A stretch of DNA of 64,000 nt, from assembly GCF_000520975.1 (NCBI RefSeq), contig NZ_JACB01000044.1, forward strand, positions 21,100 to 85,099, in the 5' to 3' direction. Numbering within the stretch: position 1 is the first letter of the stretch; every line of letters begins with the position of its first letter. Under the pieces are notes generated by a model. The model was not told where the DNA came from, made no database searches, and saw only the letters and a list, made by a program, of their open reading frames with translations. The translations under genes and the position numbers were made by a program. The stretch comes from Aquimarina megaterium XH134 (GTDB taxonomy: Bacteria > Bacteroidota > Bacteroidia > Flavobacteriales > Flavobacteriaceae). Positions 1 through 8,329 of the stretch are shown piece after piece.

Positions 1-2
1 GA

Positions 3-503
3 ATAGACAAATCTAACAATCTCTTAAACTTAGAACATCAAGACAGAAATAAATGGGATAAAGCTTTAATCAAAAAAGGACTTTATTATCTAGAATTTTC
101 GGCAAAACAAAACGAAATTTCTATTTACCATATACTTGCTACCATATCTGCTCATCATTGTACAGCCAAAACCTACGAATCTACAGACTGGGAAAGTATT
201 TTGGCTCTTTATGACTTGCTGGTAGATATTGATAATTCGCCACTTGTTCTACTTAATAGAGTTGTTGTTATTGCCAAATTAACCAATAGTCAAGAAGCGC
301 TTGAGCAACTCAATAACATAGAGGGTGATTCTATCTTTCTCTCTTATTTACCGTATTACACCACCAAGGCAGAGCTTCATTTTAAAAATAATGAACCAAA
401 AATCGCTATCGAATTATTAAACAATGCTTTAAAGCTACCGCTTAACAAAAACTCAAAAGCATTGATTAACAACAGATTAAAAGAATATTCTAAAAAAATT
501 TAA
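3..503 (+). CDS. ECF-type RNA polymerase sigma factor, C-terminal part (5' end outside window)
   Basis: Open from the window edge to the stop at 503; the N-terminal sigma-2 and sigma-4 regions lie outside. The visible 166 residues form the helical, TPR-like C-terminal extension of the ECF42/SigJ-like sigma group (DUF6596-type): a start resembling RNKWDKALIKKGLYYL, then HHCTAKTYESTDWESI, LLNRVVVIAKLT and a last TPR-like helix pair. In this family the extension is thought to control the sigma core. The next gene codes for a YCII/DGPF protein, the classical genomic partner of ECF42 sigma factors, which supports the assignment. Any internal ATG (for example at 201) is not the real start, since conserved family sequence precedes it in frame. 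Confidence 0.82.
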   Translation: MDKSNNLLNLEHQDRNKWDKALIKKGLYYLEFSAKQNEISIYHILATISAHHCTAKTYESTDWESILALYDLLVDIDNSPLVLLNRVVVIAKLTNSQEALEQLNNIEGDSIFLSYLPYYTTKAELHFKNNEPKIAIELLNNALKLPLNKNSKALINNRLKEYSKKI

Positions 504-593
504 TTTTTTTAAGGTTTCAATGTCCCTTTTACCTCCTTTCGTTTGACTTAAGGGTATAAGACAATAATTATTAATTAGTCAAAAAATTAAACT

Positions 594-950
594 ATGCAGG
601 AATTTATGATTTTTATCAAAACCAAAGGAGACCATTTAGAAGGGCTTTCGCCAGAGCAACAACAAGCTCATGTTCAAAAAATAGGAATGTACATTGGAGG
701 ACTAATGGAAGCTGGAAAATTAAAAGGAGCACAACCTTTGGAAATGAAAGGTGCCATTATTCATGGAAACAAAGGTGTTTTTAAAGATGGCCCTTTTAAT
801 GAGTCTAAAGAAGTAATTGTAGGCTATTTCCATATAGTAGCAAAGAACTTAGAAGAAGCTATCGAAATTGCAAAAGCAAACCCAATGTTTGAAGACGCAG
901 AAGGTACTATAGAAGTTAGAGCTATTAAACAAATGGAAGGTATAAATTAA
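594..950 (+). CDS. YCII-related (DGPF domain) protein
   Basis: A 118-residue soluble protein with the KDGPF signature at residues 64-68 in a dimeric ferredoxin-like fold (YciI superfamily). No enzymatic role is firmly established for DGPF proteins; members are repeatedly encoded beside ECF42 sigma factors and are presumed targets or partners. Here it follows the sigma gene by 90 bp and is followed 11 bp later by a YHS-like gene, so 594-1698 may be one transcription unit. Length and motif are normal for the family. Family assignment is solid; function is unknown. Confidence 0.88.
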   Translation: MQEFMIFIKTKGDHLEGLSPEQQQAHVQKIGMYIGGLMEAGKLKGAQPLEMKGAIIHGNKGVFKDGPFNESKEVIVGYFHIVAKNLEEAIEIAKANPMFEDAEGTIEVRAIKQMEGIN

Positions 951-961
951 AATGCAAAGCA

Positions 962-1162
962 ATGAAAAATCTAGAATATAACGGAAACTGTGCATTTGCC
1001 GTAAGCACAGGAAAAACAACGGTTAAGACAAGTACTAAATATGTTTTAACTAAAAATGGAAAACATTATGCTTTTTCTAATGGTGTAGCAAAATTTTTAT
1101 TCAAACTATTACCCAATCGAATCCAAAAGGCAGATACCGCCTGGAATTCTAAAGACTTATAG
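962..1162 (+). CDS. Small YHS-like domain protein
   Basis: A 66-residue protein. The pattern GNCAFAVSTGK, then YVLTKNGKHYAFSNGVAKFLF and a C-terminal LPNRIQKADTAW follows the YHS domain layout (Cys near the N-terminus, a Gly-Lys-x-Tyr-x-Phe strand, and a Phe-x-x-x-Pro-x-x helix). YHS domains are small putative metal-binding modules found in oxygenases and P-type ATPases. It lies 11 bp after the DGPF gene and 2 bp before the SRPBCC gene, so it is probably co-transcribed with both. Calling it YHS is inference from pattern; no biochemical role can be read from sequence. Confidence 0.65.
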   Translation: MKNLEYNGNCAFAVSTGKTTVKTSTKYVLTKNGKHYAFSNGVAKFLFKLLPNRIQKADTAWNSKDL

Positions 1163-1164
1163 TA

Positions 1165-1698
1165 ATGAAGATATTTAAAAAAATAGGTTTAGGAATACTA
1201 CTACTAATTCTTTTGATAAGTGTGGTATCGCTATTCTTTTCTACACAAAAAGAAGTAAGCAGATCTACTGTAATTCATGCGCCGGTAGAACATGTTTTTA
1301 ATCATGTAAATGCTATGGAAAACTGGAAAAAATGGGGCGGGCCATGGCACGAAGAAGGAATGGACTATACTAAAGTAATTAAAAAAACACTGGGGGCAAC
1401 TGCTGGTGTTGGTTCAAAATTGATTTATAATCAAGGAAAAGGAGATGGAAGTGTTGAAATCATTGAAAGTGATTTGAATAAACGCATTAAGACACTAATT
1501 ACTTTTGAAGATGGCGGTTTTGCAAATGGTAACTGGTTGTTTAATAAGGATCATAACACAACCACAGTTACATGGACGGTTAAAGTAAATTTAGGATACA
1601 ATCCTTTAAAAAGAATTATGGGTAATTTAATGATGGAAGGTAAAGTAGGATCTGTCTTTGAAAAAGGGTTAGCCAATCTTAAAAAAGTTTCTGAATAA
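1165..1698 (+). CDS. SRPBCC (START/polyketide cyclase-like) protein with N-terminal membrane anchor
   Basis: 177 residues. Residues about 6-25 (IGLGILLLILLISVVSLFF) form one membrane segment or uncleaved signal; the rest is a SRPBCC ligand-binding fold starting at VSRSTVIHAPVEHVFNHV, with the typical WKKWGGPW stretch after the first helix. Proteins of this kind bind hydrophobic ligands; many are uncharacterised in Bacteroidota. It starts 2 bp after the YHS-like gene and ends upstream of a hairpin at 1722-1759, so it is probably the last gene of the sigma/DGPF group. Ligand unknown. Confidence 0.8.
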   Translation: MKIFKKIGLGILLLILLISVVSLFFSTQKEVSRSTVIHAPVEHVFNHVNAMENWKKWGGPWHEEGMDYTKVIKKTLGATAGVGSKLIYNQGKGDGSVEIIESDLNKRIKTLITFEDGGFANGNWLFNKDHNTTTVTWTVKVNLGYNPLKRIMGNLMMEGKVGSVFEKGLANLKKVSE

Positions 1699-1721
1699 TA
1701 CTAGCTGCAAAAACATATCTA

Positions 1722-1759
1722 ATAAAAGCGGTTCGGGTTGACGCCTATACCGCTTTTAT
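1722..1759. terminator. Bidirectional rho-independent terminator candidate
   Basis: Perfect 11-bp inverted repeat ATAAAAGCGGT / ACCGCTTTTAT with a 16-nt loop, followed on the plus strand by a T-rich stretch (1760-1778). It lies between convergent genes ending at 1698 (plus) and 1831 (minus), where a shared terminator is expected. The loop is longer than usual. Confidence 0.6.
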
Positions 1760-1830
1760 CTTTAAATTAGTTTTTTTTCTGAAAAATTAGTGCTTATGAA
1801 TGTAACCCTTGGTATAAAAACAGCTATAGT

Positions 1831-2511
1831 TTAAAAACTATACAATGTAGTTGTAATAACCCCTCGATGATCATTTAAAGTAATAGATACCAATTGTTTT
1901 TCTTCTTTTACCTTAACATTAAATGGTGGTGCTAATATGTTTAAACCACTTTGTTTTTTTAGTCTAATCCCTTGTCCAGAAATAATATTTTTATTAGGTA
2001 CAAAATCGCCTTCAGGTAAATGCTCTGTTAAAATAACATATTTAAAATCGGTTAACTTACTCACTACACTTTGTACTTCTGCATTCGATAGATGTTGTAA
2101 CACTTGTCTTACTATAGCGCAATCCCCAGAAGGCAGATCATCTACTGCAATATCCAGACAATGAAATTCTAAATTTTCTGCTTTAAAATTTTCTTTATTA
2201 TATGTTATAAGATCTGTTACTATATCTACCGCAACATACCGTTTCGTATGCTTTACCAATTCTTTTCCTACATTAAAATCTCCACAACCTAAATCACATA
2301 CTGTAAGAGGGCATTTAAAAGATGTTAAAAATGAAGTCACAACGTCTATATATGGATCTACAATCTCGGGTTGATGTGACCCTGCACCCGAATAAAAATC
2401 AGATGTATTACCTCCCCAAAGTTTCATTTTATAAACCTGCTCCATAGCATCTTTAGTTGGCCAGGGCTTTTTTATTCTATTGGCTCTATCTTCTTTCTTT
2501 TTCATAAACAC
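1831..2511 (-). CDS. Class I SAM-dependent methyltransferase
   Basis: 226 residues with SAM-binding motif I CDLGCGDFNVG (residues 72-82), motif II acidic residue in VAVDIV (about 93-98), and motif post-II LEFHCLDIA. The stretch VRQVLQHLS resembles the post-motif helix of Rossmann methyltransferases. No substrate-specific domain is visible. It stands alone on the minus strand with 331 bp of non-coding DNA upstream. The annotated start is M1; M3 is an equally possible start. Fold assignment is firm, substrate unknown. Confidence 0.85.
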   Translation of the reverse strand: MFMKKKEDRANRIKKPWPTKDAMEQVYKMKLWGGNTSDFYSGAGSHQPEIVDPYIDVVTSFLTSFKCPLTVCDLGCGDFNVGKELVKHTKRYVAVDIVTDLITYNKENFKAENLEFHCLDIAVDDLPSGDCAIVRQVLQHLSNAEVQSVVSKLTDFKYVILTEHLPEGDFVPNKNIISGQGIRLKKQSGLNILAPPFNVKVKEEKQLVSITLNDHRGVITTTLYSF

Positions 2512-2843
2512 TCTATTGATCCTATATACACTATAAAAGCATAGTTATATATTTAAACGTAATTGTATAACAAACCTACAAATCATATCATGACATATCT
2601 TATAAATGAACTCATTTAACGTAAGTTCTACATAAGAAAAATCACTCAATTTGACGGCTTTTTAAAACTAAATCCTTATATCGAATTCACGTTCATTTAA
2701 TAAAAAAACATTTTGTAACCATTTTCACTGAAAACAGTGAGAGATAAAAATATACCTAAATTTATCTTTGTTCTAAATTAAGAACTCATATAGAAAAGTT
2801 TATCAAATAAATATTAGAATTGAAAACTTTATGTAAATAACAA
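2512..2843. other. Intergenic region between divergent genes (332 bp)
   Basis: No coding potential seen. It contains an inverted repeat CACTG-AAAA-CAGTG at 2726-2739 and a putative Bacteroidota -7 box TATCTTTG at 2763-2770, about 75 bp before the plus-strand gene at 2844. I could not find a good TTTG -33 box at the expected spacing, so the promoter call is weak. Confidence 0.4.
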
Positions 2844-3374
2844 ATGATTACGCTACATACGAAAAAAAACATCCTCTTCTTAATACTATTGTTATTGGGA
2901 ACGCAATATGCAATAGCACAACATTGTGGGTGGGGTTTTATGTGTCACAAAATTTTAATTTTGAAAAAAAAATCTATACACCCTAACCACAAATATGCAA
3001 TACAATTATTAGATAGCACTTATACTCCTGTAAAAGATAGTAATAATAGGGTTGTTTCTTTTTACCAGCAAAAAAAGAATAGTACATTATTATCGCATAC
3101 GATGTATGATGTTTCGCAAAACTTAGAAGAGTTTAGCCTTAAAAATTTTTCGAGCACTAACTATTTTGTTACATTATTTCAATCTTGTAGCAATAAAAAT
3201 TATCATTTAAAAATTGAAAATAAAACAGTGAATCAAAAACAAATCATAGCTCTAGAACCGAAACATTTTCAGGCCATATGTAGTTCGTATATAAACGTTA
3301 ATCTAAAGGATAAAACATTAGAAATATACGATGCCATTGAAAAATGCAAAGACGCAATAATTAAAATAAAATAA
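2844..3374 (+). CDS. Secreted protein of unknown function
   Basis: 176 residues. N-terminal signal peptide (basic start, then ILFLILLLLGTQYAIAQ with likely cleavage after AIA) followed by HCGWGFMCHKILIL. The mature part has five or more cysteines (two in HCGWGFMC, then QSCSNK, AICSSY, EKCKD), consistent with a disulfide-bonded periplasmic or secreted protein. I do not recognise a family. It stands alone, 62 bp before the metallo-beta-lactamase-fold gene. Confidence 0.7.
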   Translation: MITLHTKKNILFLILLLLGTQYAIAQHCGWGFMCHKILILKKKSIHPNHKYAIQLLDSTYTPVKDSNNRVVSFYQQKKNSTLLSHTMYDVSQNLEEFSLKNFSSTNYFVTLFQSCSNKNYHLKIENKTVNQKQIIALEPKHFQAICSSYINVNLKDKTLEIYDAIEKCKDAIIKIK

Positions 3375-3435
3375 TACTTTTGGTTTTGTATTCTCTTGCT
3401 AATTAATAGTTTTTACATCATATATAAAACAAATC

Positions 3436-4602
3436 ATGAATATTCAATTAATACGCTCACCCCATATAAAACAATTGATGCTAATTTTTCTTTGTGTATT
3501 TTTCACTTCCTGCTTAGAGCAAAAAACAAAAGAAAAAAGTGAAATAGTAGTTCGACATGAAACAAAATTAGAACAAGAATCTAATTTTACACAACAGAAG
3601 ATAACAGATAACCTTTATGTCATAAAGTCTAATAATTATAATACAAACGTTGGTGTTTTTATAGGAAATAAAGAAATCATTTTAATTGATCCTATGACAG
3701 GCTCTAATAATCACCAGGCCTTATTAGAAAAAATAAAAGAGTTTTCTAATAAACCTATTAAATATGTAATCAACACACATGATCATGAAGATCATACCGG
3801 GGCAAATTCATTCTTTGCAGAATTAGGGGCAACAATCATTTCTCAAGAAAACATTAAATATACCGGTGCAAAATATGATCTTACTTTTAAAAACGAGTAT
3901 ACACTCGATTTAGAAAATGAAAGAGTTGAGCTTTATCATATTACTTCACACACTTTTGACGACGTGCTTATTTATTTCACTAAAAACAACACTATTTTTA
4001 TGGGAGATACATATATGACTAATTTCTTTCCTCATTTTTATTACGGAGGTGGTAGTAAGGGGCATATAGATTTCATAGACAAAGCATTATCTCTTGGAAA
4101 TGAAAATACTGTTATCGTAGCTGGTCACGGTAAATTATCTTCTGATAAAACAGAACTTAATGCGTATAGAAAAAATTCAATACAATGGATCGAAAGAATC
4201 AAAGAACTATCACTTGCCGGTAAAGCTCCGGATGAAATAACTCAAGATGAAGAAATTAAACAATTAGCTTTGACTTTTACCGGAAACAATACCGTACATG
4301 CTCAAACCATTGAAAAAACAATTTCTGTTGACTACAATGCTAGTGCTCCGCTTCCAGAGAATGCAAAAAATTACGAAGGAATGTACCAATATAAAAATGG
4401 GGAAATTGATGAACTAATTTTTCAAGATAACAAATTAATGCTGCGAAGAAAAGGCGCATATATATTTGAGCTCTCTACGCTTTCTGATACCAAATTTCAT
4501 ATCAAAGGACAAGTGCCCTACAGATATATCTCTTTTTCGAATGATGGAAAAGAATTGACTTATTTTAATGGAAAAGAAAGTCAAATCGCAAAAAGAAAAT
4601 AA
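3436..4602 (+). CDS. MBL-fold metallo-hydrolase lipoprotein
   Basis: 388 residues. Signal peptide with lipobox FTSC (lipidated Cys26), so envelope-anchored. Metallo-beta-lactamase fold with complete binuclear zinc site: HDHEDH at 115-120 (H115, H117, D119, H120), H172, D191 (in MGDT) and H231 (in GHG). The C-terminal approximately 90 residues (from about 300) look like a small beta domain of the DUF3471 kind often appended to secreted hydrolases. Similar Bacteroidota proteins are annotated only as MBL-fold hydrolases; beta-lactamase activity cannot be inferred. Monocistronic by spacing. Confidence 0.85.
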   Translation: MNIQLIRSPHIKQLMLIFLCVFFTSCLEQKTKEKSEIVVRHETKLEQESNFTQQKITDNLYVIKSNNYNTNVGVFIGNKEIILIDPMTGSNNHQALLEKIKEFSNKPIKYVINTHDHEDHTGANSFFAELGATIISQENIKYTGAKYDLTFKNEYTLDLENERVELYHITSHTFDDVLIYFTKNNTIFMGDTYMTNFFPHFYYGGGSKGHIDFIDKALSLGNENTVIVAGHGKLSSDKTELNAYRKNSIQWIERIKELSLAGKAPDEITQDEEIKQLALTFTGNNTVHAQTIEKTISVDYNASAPLPENAKNYEGMYQYKNGEIDELIFQDNKLMLRRKGAYIFELSTLSDTKFHIKGQVPYRYISFSNDGKELTYFNGKESQIAKRK

Positions 4603-4765
4603 CAAATAATAATCACTGTTGCAGAAGTCCCTAATGTTATAAAAACCATGTAATGCTGTACCCTAGACAAACTCAGAATAGGCCTTTCGAAAAACTATTT
4701 TATGGTTCGAATTCATTATCTTTCCATAGTCAAATCATAACTATATGTAGTCCTAAGTATATCTG

Positions 4766-5356
4766 ATGCGTCAAAAAAATAATTCAATGTTAGATGAAAT
4801 TATTGCTAAAATAACAAGCCAATATGATACGCTGTCAAATGAAATCATTGAAGAGTGGAAAAGCGATATTTTAATGTTAGAATTAGAAAAAGGTACTCAG
4901 TTGGTACGTGAAGGTAGTTATACAAATAAGCTTTTTTATATCTATAAAGGGAGTGCAAAGGCATATCATTTAAAAGATGGAAAAGCCATAGCAGACTGGT
5001 TTTCTTTTGAGCATGAATTTATCTGTGCAATTACCGGTTATTTTTTGGGCCATCCTAGTGAGCATTATATAGAACTTACCGAAGATAGTATCTTATTAGA
5101 GTTTAACCGGAAACATATCAATATCCTTTCTAATAAATATCACGATTTTGAACGATTTACAAGAAATGCCATTACCAAAATAATGCTTCAACTACAGAAA
5201 AGGGTCGTATATCTTCAGTTCTCTACGGCAAAAGAACGATATGACTTTCTTTTAAAAGAATATCCTAAAATAGAATTACATATTTCATTAGGTGATATTG
5301 CTTCGTACATCGGTATAACCCAAGAGACCCTAAGCCGAATTAGAGCACAGAAATAG
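4766..5356 (+). CDS. Crp/Fnr family transcriptional regulator
   Basis: 196 residues: cyclic-nucleotide-binding-like beta-barrel (residues about 25-120, containing EKGTQLVREGSYTNKLFYIY) and a C-terminal winged helix. The recognition helix reads GITQETLSRIR, keeping the Glu-Thr-x-Ser-Arg pattern that FNR uses to read TTGAT half-sites. Only one Cys is seen (in EFICAITG), so it is not an [4Fe-4S] FNR; ligand unknown. A perfect TTGAT-N4-ATCAA palindrome lies 7 bp after its stop and precedes the next two genes. M8 is an alternative start. Confidence 0.88.
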   Translation: MRQKNNSMLDEIIAKITSQYDTLSNEIIEEWKSDILMLELEKGTQLVREGSYTNKLFYIYKGSAKAYHLKDGKAIADWFSFEHEFICAITGYFLGHPSEHYIELTEDSILLEFNRKHINILSNKYHDFERFTRNAITKIMLQLQKRVVYLQFSTAKERYDFLLKEYPKIELHISLGDIASYIGITQETLSRIRAQK

Positions 5357-5362
5357 TCGAAT

Positions 5363-5376
5363 TTGATCTATATCAA
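5363..5376. promoter_or_regulatory. Perfect FNR/CRP-type operator TTGATCTATATCAA
   Basis: Exact match to the FNR consensus TTGAT-N4-ATCAA, in the 70-bp gap between the Crp/Fnr gene and the start at 5427. Its location and the FNR-like recognition helix of the upstream gene suggest this regulator binds here and controls the PNPOx/thioesterase pair (inference). Confidence 0.65.
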
Positions 5377-5400
5377 AAGATTTCTGTTTCCAAATATTGA

Positions 5401-5419
5401 CTTTTACATTATGTAAAAG
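5401..5419. promoter_or_regulatory. Perfect palindrome CTTTTACATTATGTAAAAG
   Basis: Two 9-bp arms around a single central T, 7 bp before the ATG at 5427 and 24 bp after the FNR-type box. It could be a second operator or a hairpin in the mRNA leader that hides the translation start. Confidence 0.5.
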
Positions 5420-5426
5420 GAATAAA

Positions 5427-5912
5427 ATGAATAGTATCGCAAACTGGAGATTTATCAGAAAGCATTTTAATGCTACCTATAAGACCAGCTTATCGGTTGC
5501 TATAGCTTCTGTAGACAATGATAACAAACCAACGGTAACACCAATAGGAACATTTTTTTTAAACAAAGATCAAACTGGTTTCTATTTTGAGAAATTTCCT
5601 AAAAAAATACCCCATAATGTAAAAACAAATAAAAACGTATGTGTTTTAGGCGTGAATAGCAGCAAATGGTTTTGGATAAAAGCACTTTACAAATTAAAAT
5701 TTGATTCTTATCCCGCTATTAGACTCTATGGAGTGTTAGGAGAGAAAAGAAAAGCTACCGATATTGAGATCTCAAGACTAAACAGACGGATGAAGACAAC
5801 AAAAGGATTAAAAGGAAATGCATACCTATGGGGGGATATGGAATACGTTCGTGATATAAAATTTACCACGGCAGAAGGAGTAAATATTGGAAAAATGACA
5901 GAAGCATTATGA
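5427..5912 (+). CDS. Pyridoxamine 5'-phosphate oxidase-like (FMN-binding split barrel) protein
   Basis: 161 residues. Split-barrel layout: TSLSVAIASVDNDNKPTVTP is the first strand pair typical of PNPOx-like proteins, followed by GFYFEKFPKKIPHNVKTNKNVCVLG (strand, then the helix-loop that usually holds a flavin phosphate). Likely binds FMN or F420; reaction unknown. The frame extends upstream to a TTG at 5397, but ATG 5427, preceded by AAAAGGAATAAA, gives a normal N-terminus and leaves the palindrome at 5401-5419 outside the gene. Its stop overlaps the next start (ATGA at 5909-5912), so the two are translationally coupled. Confidence 0.78.
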   Translation: MNSIANWRFIRKHFNATYKTSLSVAIASVDNDNKPTVTPIGTFFLNKDQTGFYFEKFPKKIPHNVKTNKNVCVLGVNSSKWFWIKALYKLKFDSYPAIRLYGVLGEKRKATDIEISRLNRRMKTTKGLKGNAYLWGDMEYVRDIKFTTAEGVNIGKMTEAL

Positions 5913-6394
5913 AAATAACCAAAACCCCAGAAAGTATAGCAGTGATTCGTTTTCCTGATTGTGATCCATTCAATCATTTAAACAACTCCAGGTATATAGA
6001 TTATTTTATAAATGCTAGAGAAGATCATTTGGCAAATAATTATGATTTTGATGTGTATCAGTATGCGAAAAAAACAGGTAGAAGCTGGTTAGTGACTCAA
6101 AATCAAATCGCATATTTTAATCCTGCGCAGTTAATGGAAAAAGTAATCATACTATCAACAATATTAGAATGGAATGCCAGCGATATTCTGGTAGAAATGC
6201 AAATGTGGAATGAAGAAAAGACCTTATTAAAATCGGTATTATGGACAACATTTACGCATTACGATTTAATTCATCAGAAGAGAAGTAAACATAATGCATA
6301 TCTAAATGAAAAATTTAGTGAATATGAAAATCCGTTACCATCTCCGCTTCGCTTTGAGCAAAGAATAATCAACATAAAGCAGAATGATAAATAG
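5909..6394 (+). CDS. Hotdog-fold acyl-CoA thioesterase (4HBT family)
   Basis: 161 residues. The N-terminal motif FPDCDPFNHLNNSRYIDYF is the hotdog thioesterase signature (Asp-x-Asp-x-x-x-His-x-Asn-Asn-x-x-Tyr), with the central helix INAREDHL after it. Members hydrolyse acyl-CoA or acyl-carrier thioesters in the cytoplasm. It overlaps the upstream split-barrel gene by 4 nt, so both are co-translated. Substrate chain not predictable. Confidence 0.85.
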   Translation: MKITKTPESIAVIRFPDCDPFNHLNNSRYIDYFINAREDHLANNYDFDVYQYAKKTGRSWLVTQNQIAYFNPAQLMEKVIILSTILEWNASDILVEMQMWNEEKTLLKSVLWTTFTHYDLIHQKRSKHNAYLNEKFSEYENPLPSPLRFEQRIINIKQNDK

Positions 6395-6450
6395 CACAAT
6401 ACCTATTGAGTCTATTGATCTACATACCTATAACCTAATTACAAGCCTAT

Positions 6451-6882
6451 ATGAAATCGACTTCAAAAATTTCAAAAATAGCTATAGTAGTTCCTATCCT
6501 CTTTTTATTATTTTATCACATATCTAAGCTATATACCATCTATTTTGAAGATGATATGGTAAACTCAAATAATTTCTTACACTCATTTCAAGATGCTATT
6601 CCTGTTTCGGCCATAATAACGATACAGAGTATTCTTAGAGGTATTATAATTATTAGTCTAGCCCTAATTATTTTCAGAAAAAATATAGGGCCAGCATTGA
6701 TGTGGCTAGGTATAGGAACACTCATTTCTACTCAATTTTTTATCGTATCGCAATCAAACCATGAGCTGATCCTTTCGATTCACTCTGGACTAAAACCGTT
6801 AAAAAGTTTAATTCTCCCTATAGTTATAACGTATCTATATAACAAAATCAATCCTACCAAGATATCAAATCATGTTTTCTAA
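6451..6882 (+). CDS. Small integral membrane protein, unknown function
   Basis: 143 residues with four predicted membrane segments: about 9-27 (IAIVVPILFLLFYHI), 51-75 (VSAIITIQSILRGIIIISLALI), 82-100 (GPALMWLGIGTLISTQFFI) and 117-132 (SLILPIVITYLY). I do not recognise the family. A 56-bp gap separates it from the thioesterase gene; it may be the third gene of that unit. Its last codons overlap the start of repeat A, which acts as promoter/leader for the next gene. Confidence 0.7.
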   Translation: MKSTSKISKIAIVVPILFLLFYHISKLYTIYFEDDMVNSNNFLHSFQDAIPVSAIITIQSILRGIIIISLALIIFRKNIGPALMWLGIGTLISTQFFIVSQSNHELILSIHSGLKPLKSLILPIVITYLYNKINPTKISNHVF

Positions 6883-6960
6883 AACCGTATTTTTGAAATG
6901 TGCCCTTATGTATAAAATGAACTTTTAAATAAAAATTGGTACGTATATTGTGGCTACTCT
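6877..6960 (+). promoter_or_regulatory. Promoter/leader repeat, copy A
   Basis: Contains AAAACCGTATTTTTGA (6881-6896) with a TAnnTTTG-type -7 box TATTTTTG at 6888-6895, then a leader with ACTTTTAAATAAAAATTGG. Related to copies B (10581-10665) and C (11681-11765). The most diverged of the three. Drives the serine hydrolase gene (start 6966). Confidence 0.5.
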
Positions 6961-6965
6961 TTACT

Positions 6966-8060
6966 ATGAAAAACATAGCAACCCAAACATTTTTTATTCT
7001 CATAATTAGTACATTTTGCTACGGACAAAATTCATATAAATATTCTCAGCCAAAAAATCTTGAGGATGGATGGAAAACAAGCAATCTGCACTCACAGAAT
7101 ATAGATACCACAAGAATCTATCAATTATTTAACCAGATACAGAATAGTAAAAACAAGTTGCACAGTATTTTATTAGTAAAAAATAATCAAATCGTTATTG
7201 AGGAATATTTCAACGACCATTCTGCAAATAAACAACACGACCTCCGCTCTTCAACAAAAAGCATAAGGTCAATTTTATTAGGGATTGCAATTGATAAAGG
7301 ATTCATTGATAGTATCGACGATCCCATATCAAAGTATCTCAAAAATCTGGTGCCAACTAAAAATCTTGACGAGAGAAAAAATAAAATTACAATCAGACAT
7401 CTATTAACAATGTCTCCTGGATTTGATTGTAATGACTGGGACAAGAAATCAGCAGGGCAAGAGGATAGAGTGTATAAAAAAAAGGACTGGCTTCAATATA
7501 CACTTAATTTACCAATGGTTAACGAACCAGGAACAGTCTCTAATTATTGCTCTATGGGCGTAGTATTAATAGCCGAAATAATAAGTCTAGCTTCAAAAAT
7601 GACAATCGATACATTTGCTCAACAATATCTATTCAATCCACTAGGCATTACTAATATAAGTTGGGAGCATACTTCGAATAAAAAGGTGATTCCTTCGGGA
7701 AAAAGGTTATATATGACCTCTCGTAATATGGCTAAAATTGGGCAATTGATACTCAATAATGGAAAGTGGAATGAAAGACAAATTGTTTCTAAAAAATGGA
7801 TTGAGGAATCGACTACTCCAAAAACAAAAATTACAGGAATTGATTACGGCTATTTGTGGTGGAATATTCCATTTAAAGTAGGCGAAAAAATGATGGTTTC
7901 TAAAACAGCAACTGGAAACGGAGGGCAATATATCATGATTTTTCCTGAACTGGATATGGTTGCTGTATTTACAGGAGGTGCATACAACTCGCAAGAGGAT
8001 AAGTTACCTTTTGCAATAATGAAAGACATCTTCTTACCGACATTCGCAAACAAAAAATAA
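6966..8060 (+). CDS. Secreted serine hydrolase of the class C beta-lactamase/EstB family
   Basis: 364 residues. Signal peptide MKNIATQTFFILIISTFCYG. Penicillin-binding fold: SxxK at S95-K98 (in DLRSSTKS), Tyr194 of the second motif (SNYCSMG, with Ser in place of the Asn of YxN), and GNGGQ in place of the KTG/HTG triad. This variant combination is usual for esterase-like or peptidase-like members rather than true beta-lactamases. The frame extends to a TTG at 6936; ATG 6966 is chosen because it begins directly at the signal peptide. Natural substrate unknown. Confidence 0.82.
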   Translation: MKNIATQTFFILIISTFCYGQNSYKYSQPKNLEDGWKTSNLHSQNIDTTRIYQLFNQIQNSKNKLHSILLVKNNQIVIEEYFNDHSANKQHDLRSSTKSIRSILLGIAIDKGFIDSIDDPISKYLKNLVPTKNLDERKNKITIRHLLTMSPGFDCNDWDKKSAGQEDRVYKKKDWLQYTLNLPMVNEPGTVSNYCSMGVVLIAEIISLASKMTIDTFAQQYLFNPLGITNISWEHTSNKKVIPSGKRLYMTSRNMAKIGQLILNNGKWNERQIVSKKWIEESTTPKTKITGIDYGYLWWNIPFKVGEKMMVSKTATGNGGQYIMIFPELDMVAVFTGGAYNSQEDKLPFAIMKDIFLPTFANKK

Positions 8061-8088
8061 AAATCGATAGCATTTAAAACTATTATGA

Positions 8089-8329
8089 TTTTCTAATACA
8101 GAAGAAAAATCGTTAAACGAGATTTGGGGTATTCTAAAAAACCTAAATAGTTATCCAACCAAAGATGAAATTGATGCATTGGTATCTGGCTATCGAAGAA
8201 ACAAGCCTTGAATTAAAAACCGATACATATGAAATGAAATTTATAGCAAACGGATATGTATTCGAGAATCAACAGTCTTTTTTCAAATCTTTAAAATACG
8301 GATACAAAGTAGAAGTGATACCCAAATAA
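8089..8329 (+). pseudogene. Possible frameshifted gene remnant
   Basis: Frame piece 8089-8211 reads without a start codon through EEKSLNEIWGILKNLNSYPT and KDEIDALVSGYRRNK to a TGA. An overlapping frame, shifted by one, has an ATG at 8165 and continues to a TAA at 8329 with YEMKFIANGYVFENQQSFF and LKYGYKVEVIPK. Both look like ordinary protein sequence, so they may be two parts of one broken gene. Alternatively 8165-8329 is a genuine 54-residue gene. No family recognised. Confidence 0.3.

Noticed and set aside
4690..4740. GGTTCGAATTC resembling a tRNA T-loop
   Set aside because: No acceptor stem, anticodon arm or CCA-compatible end around it; isolated T-arm look-alike.
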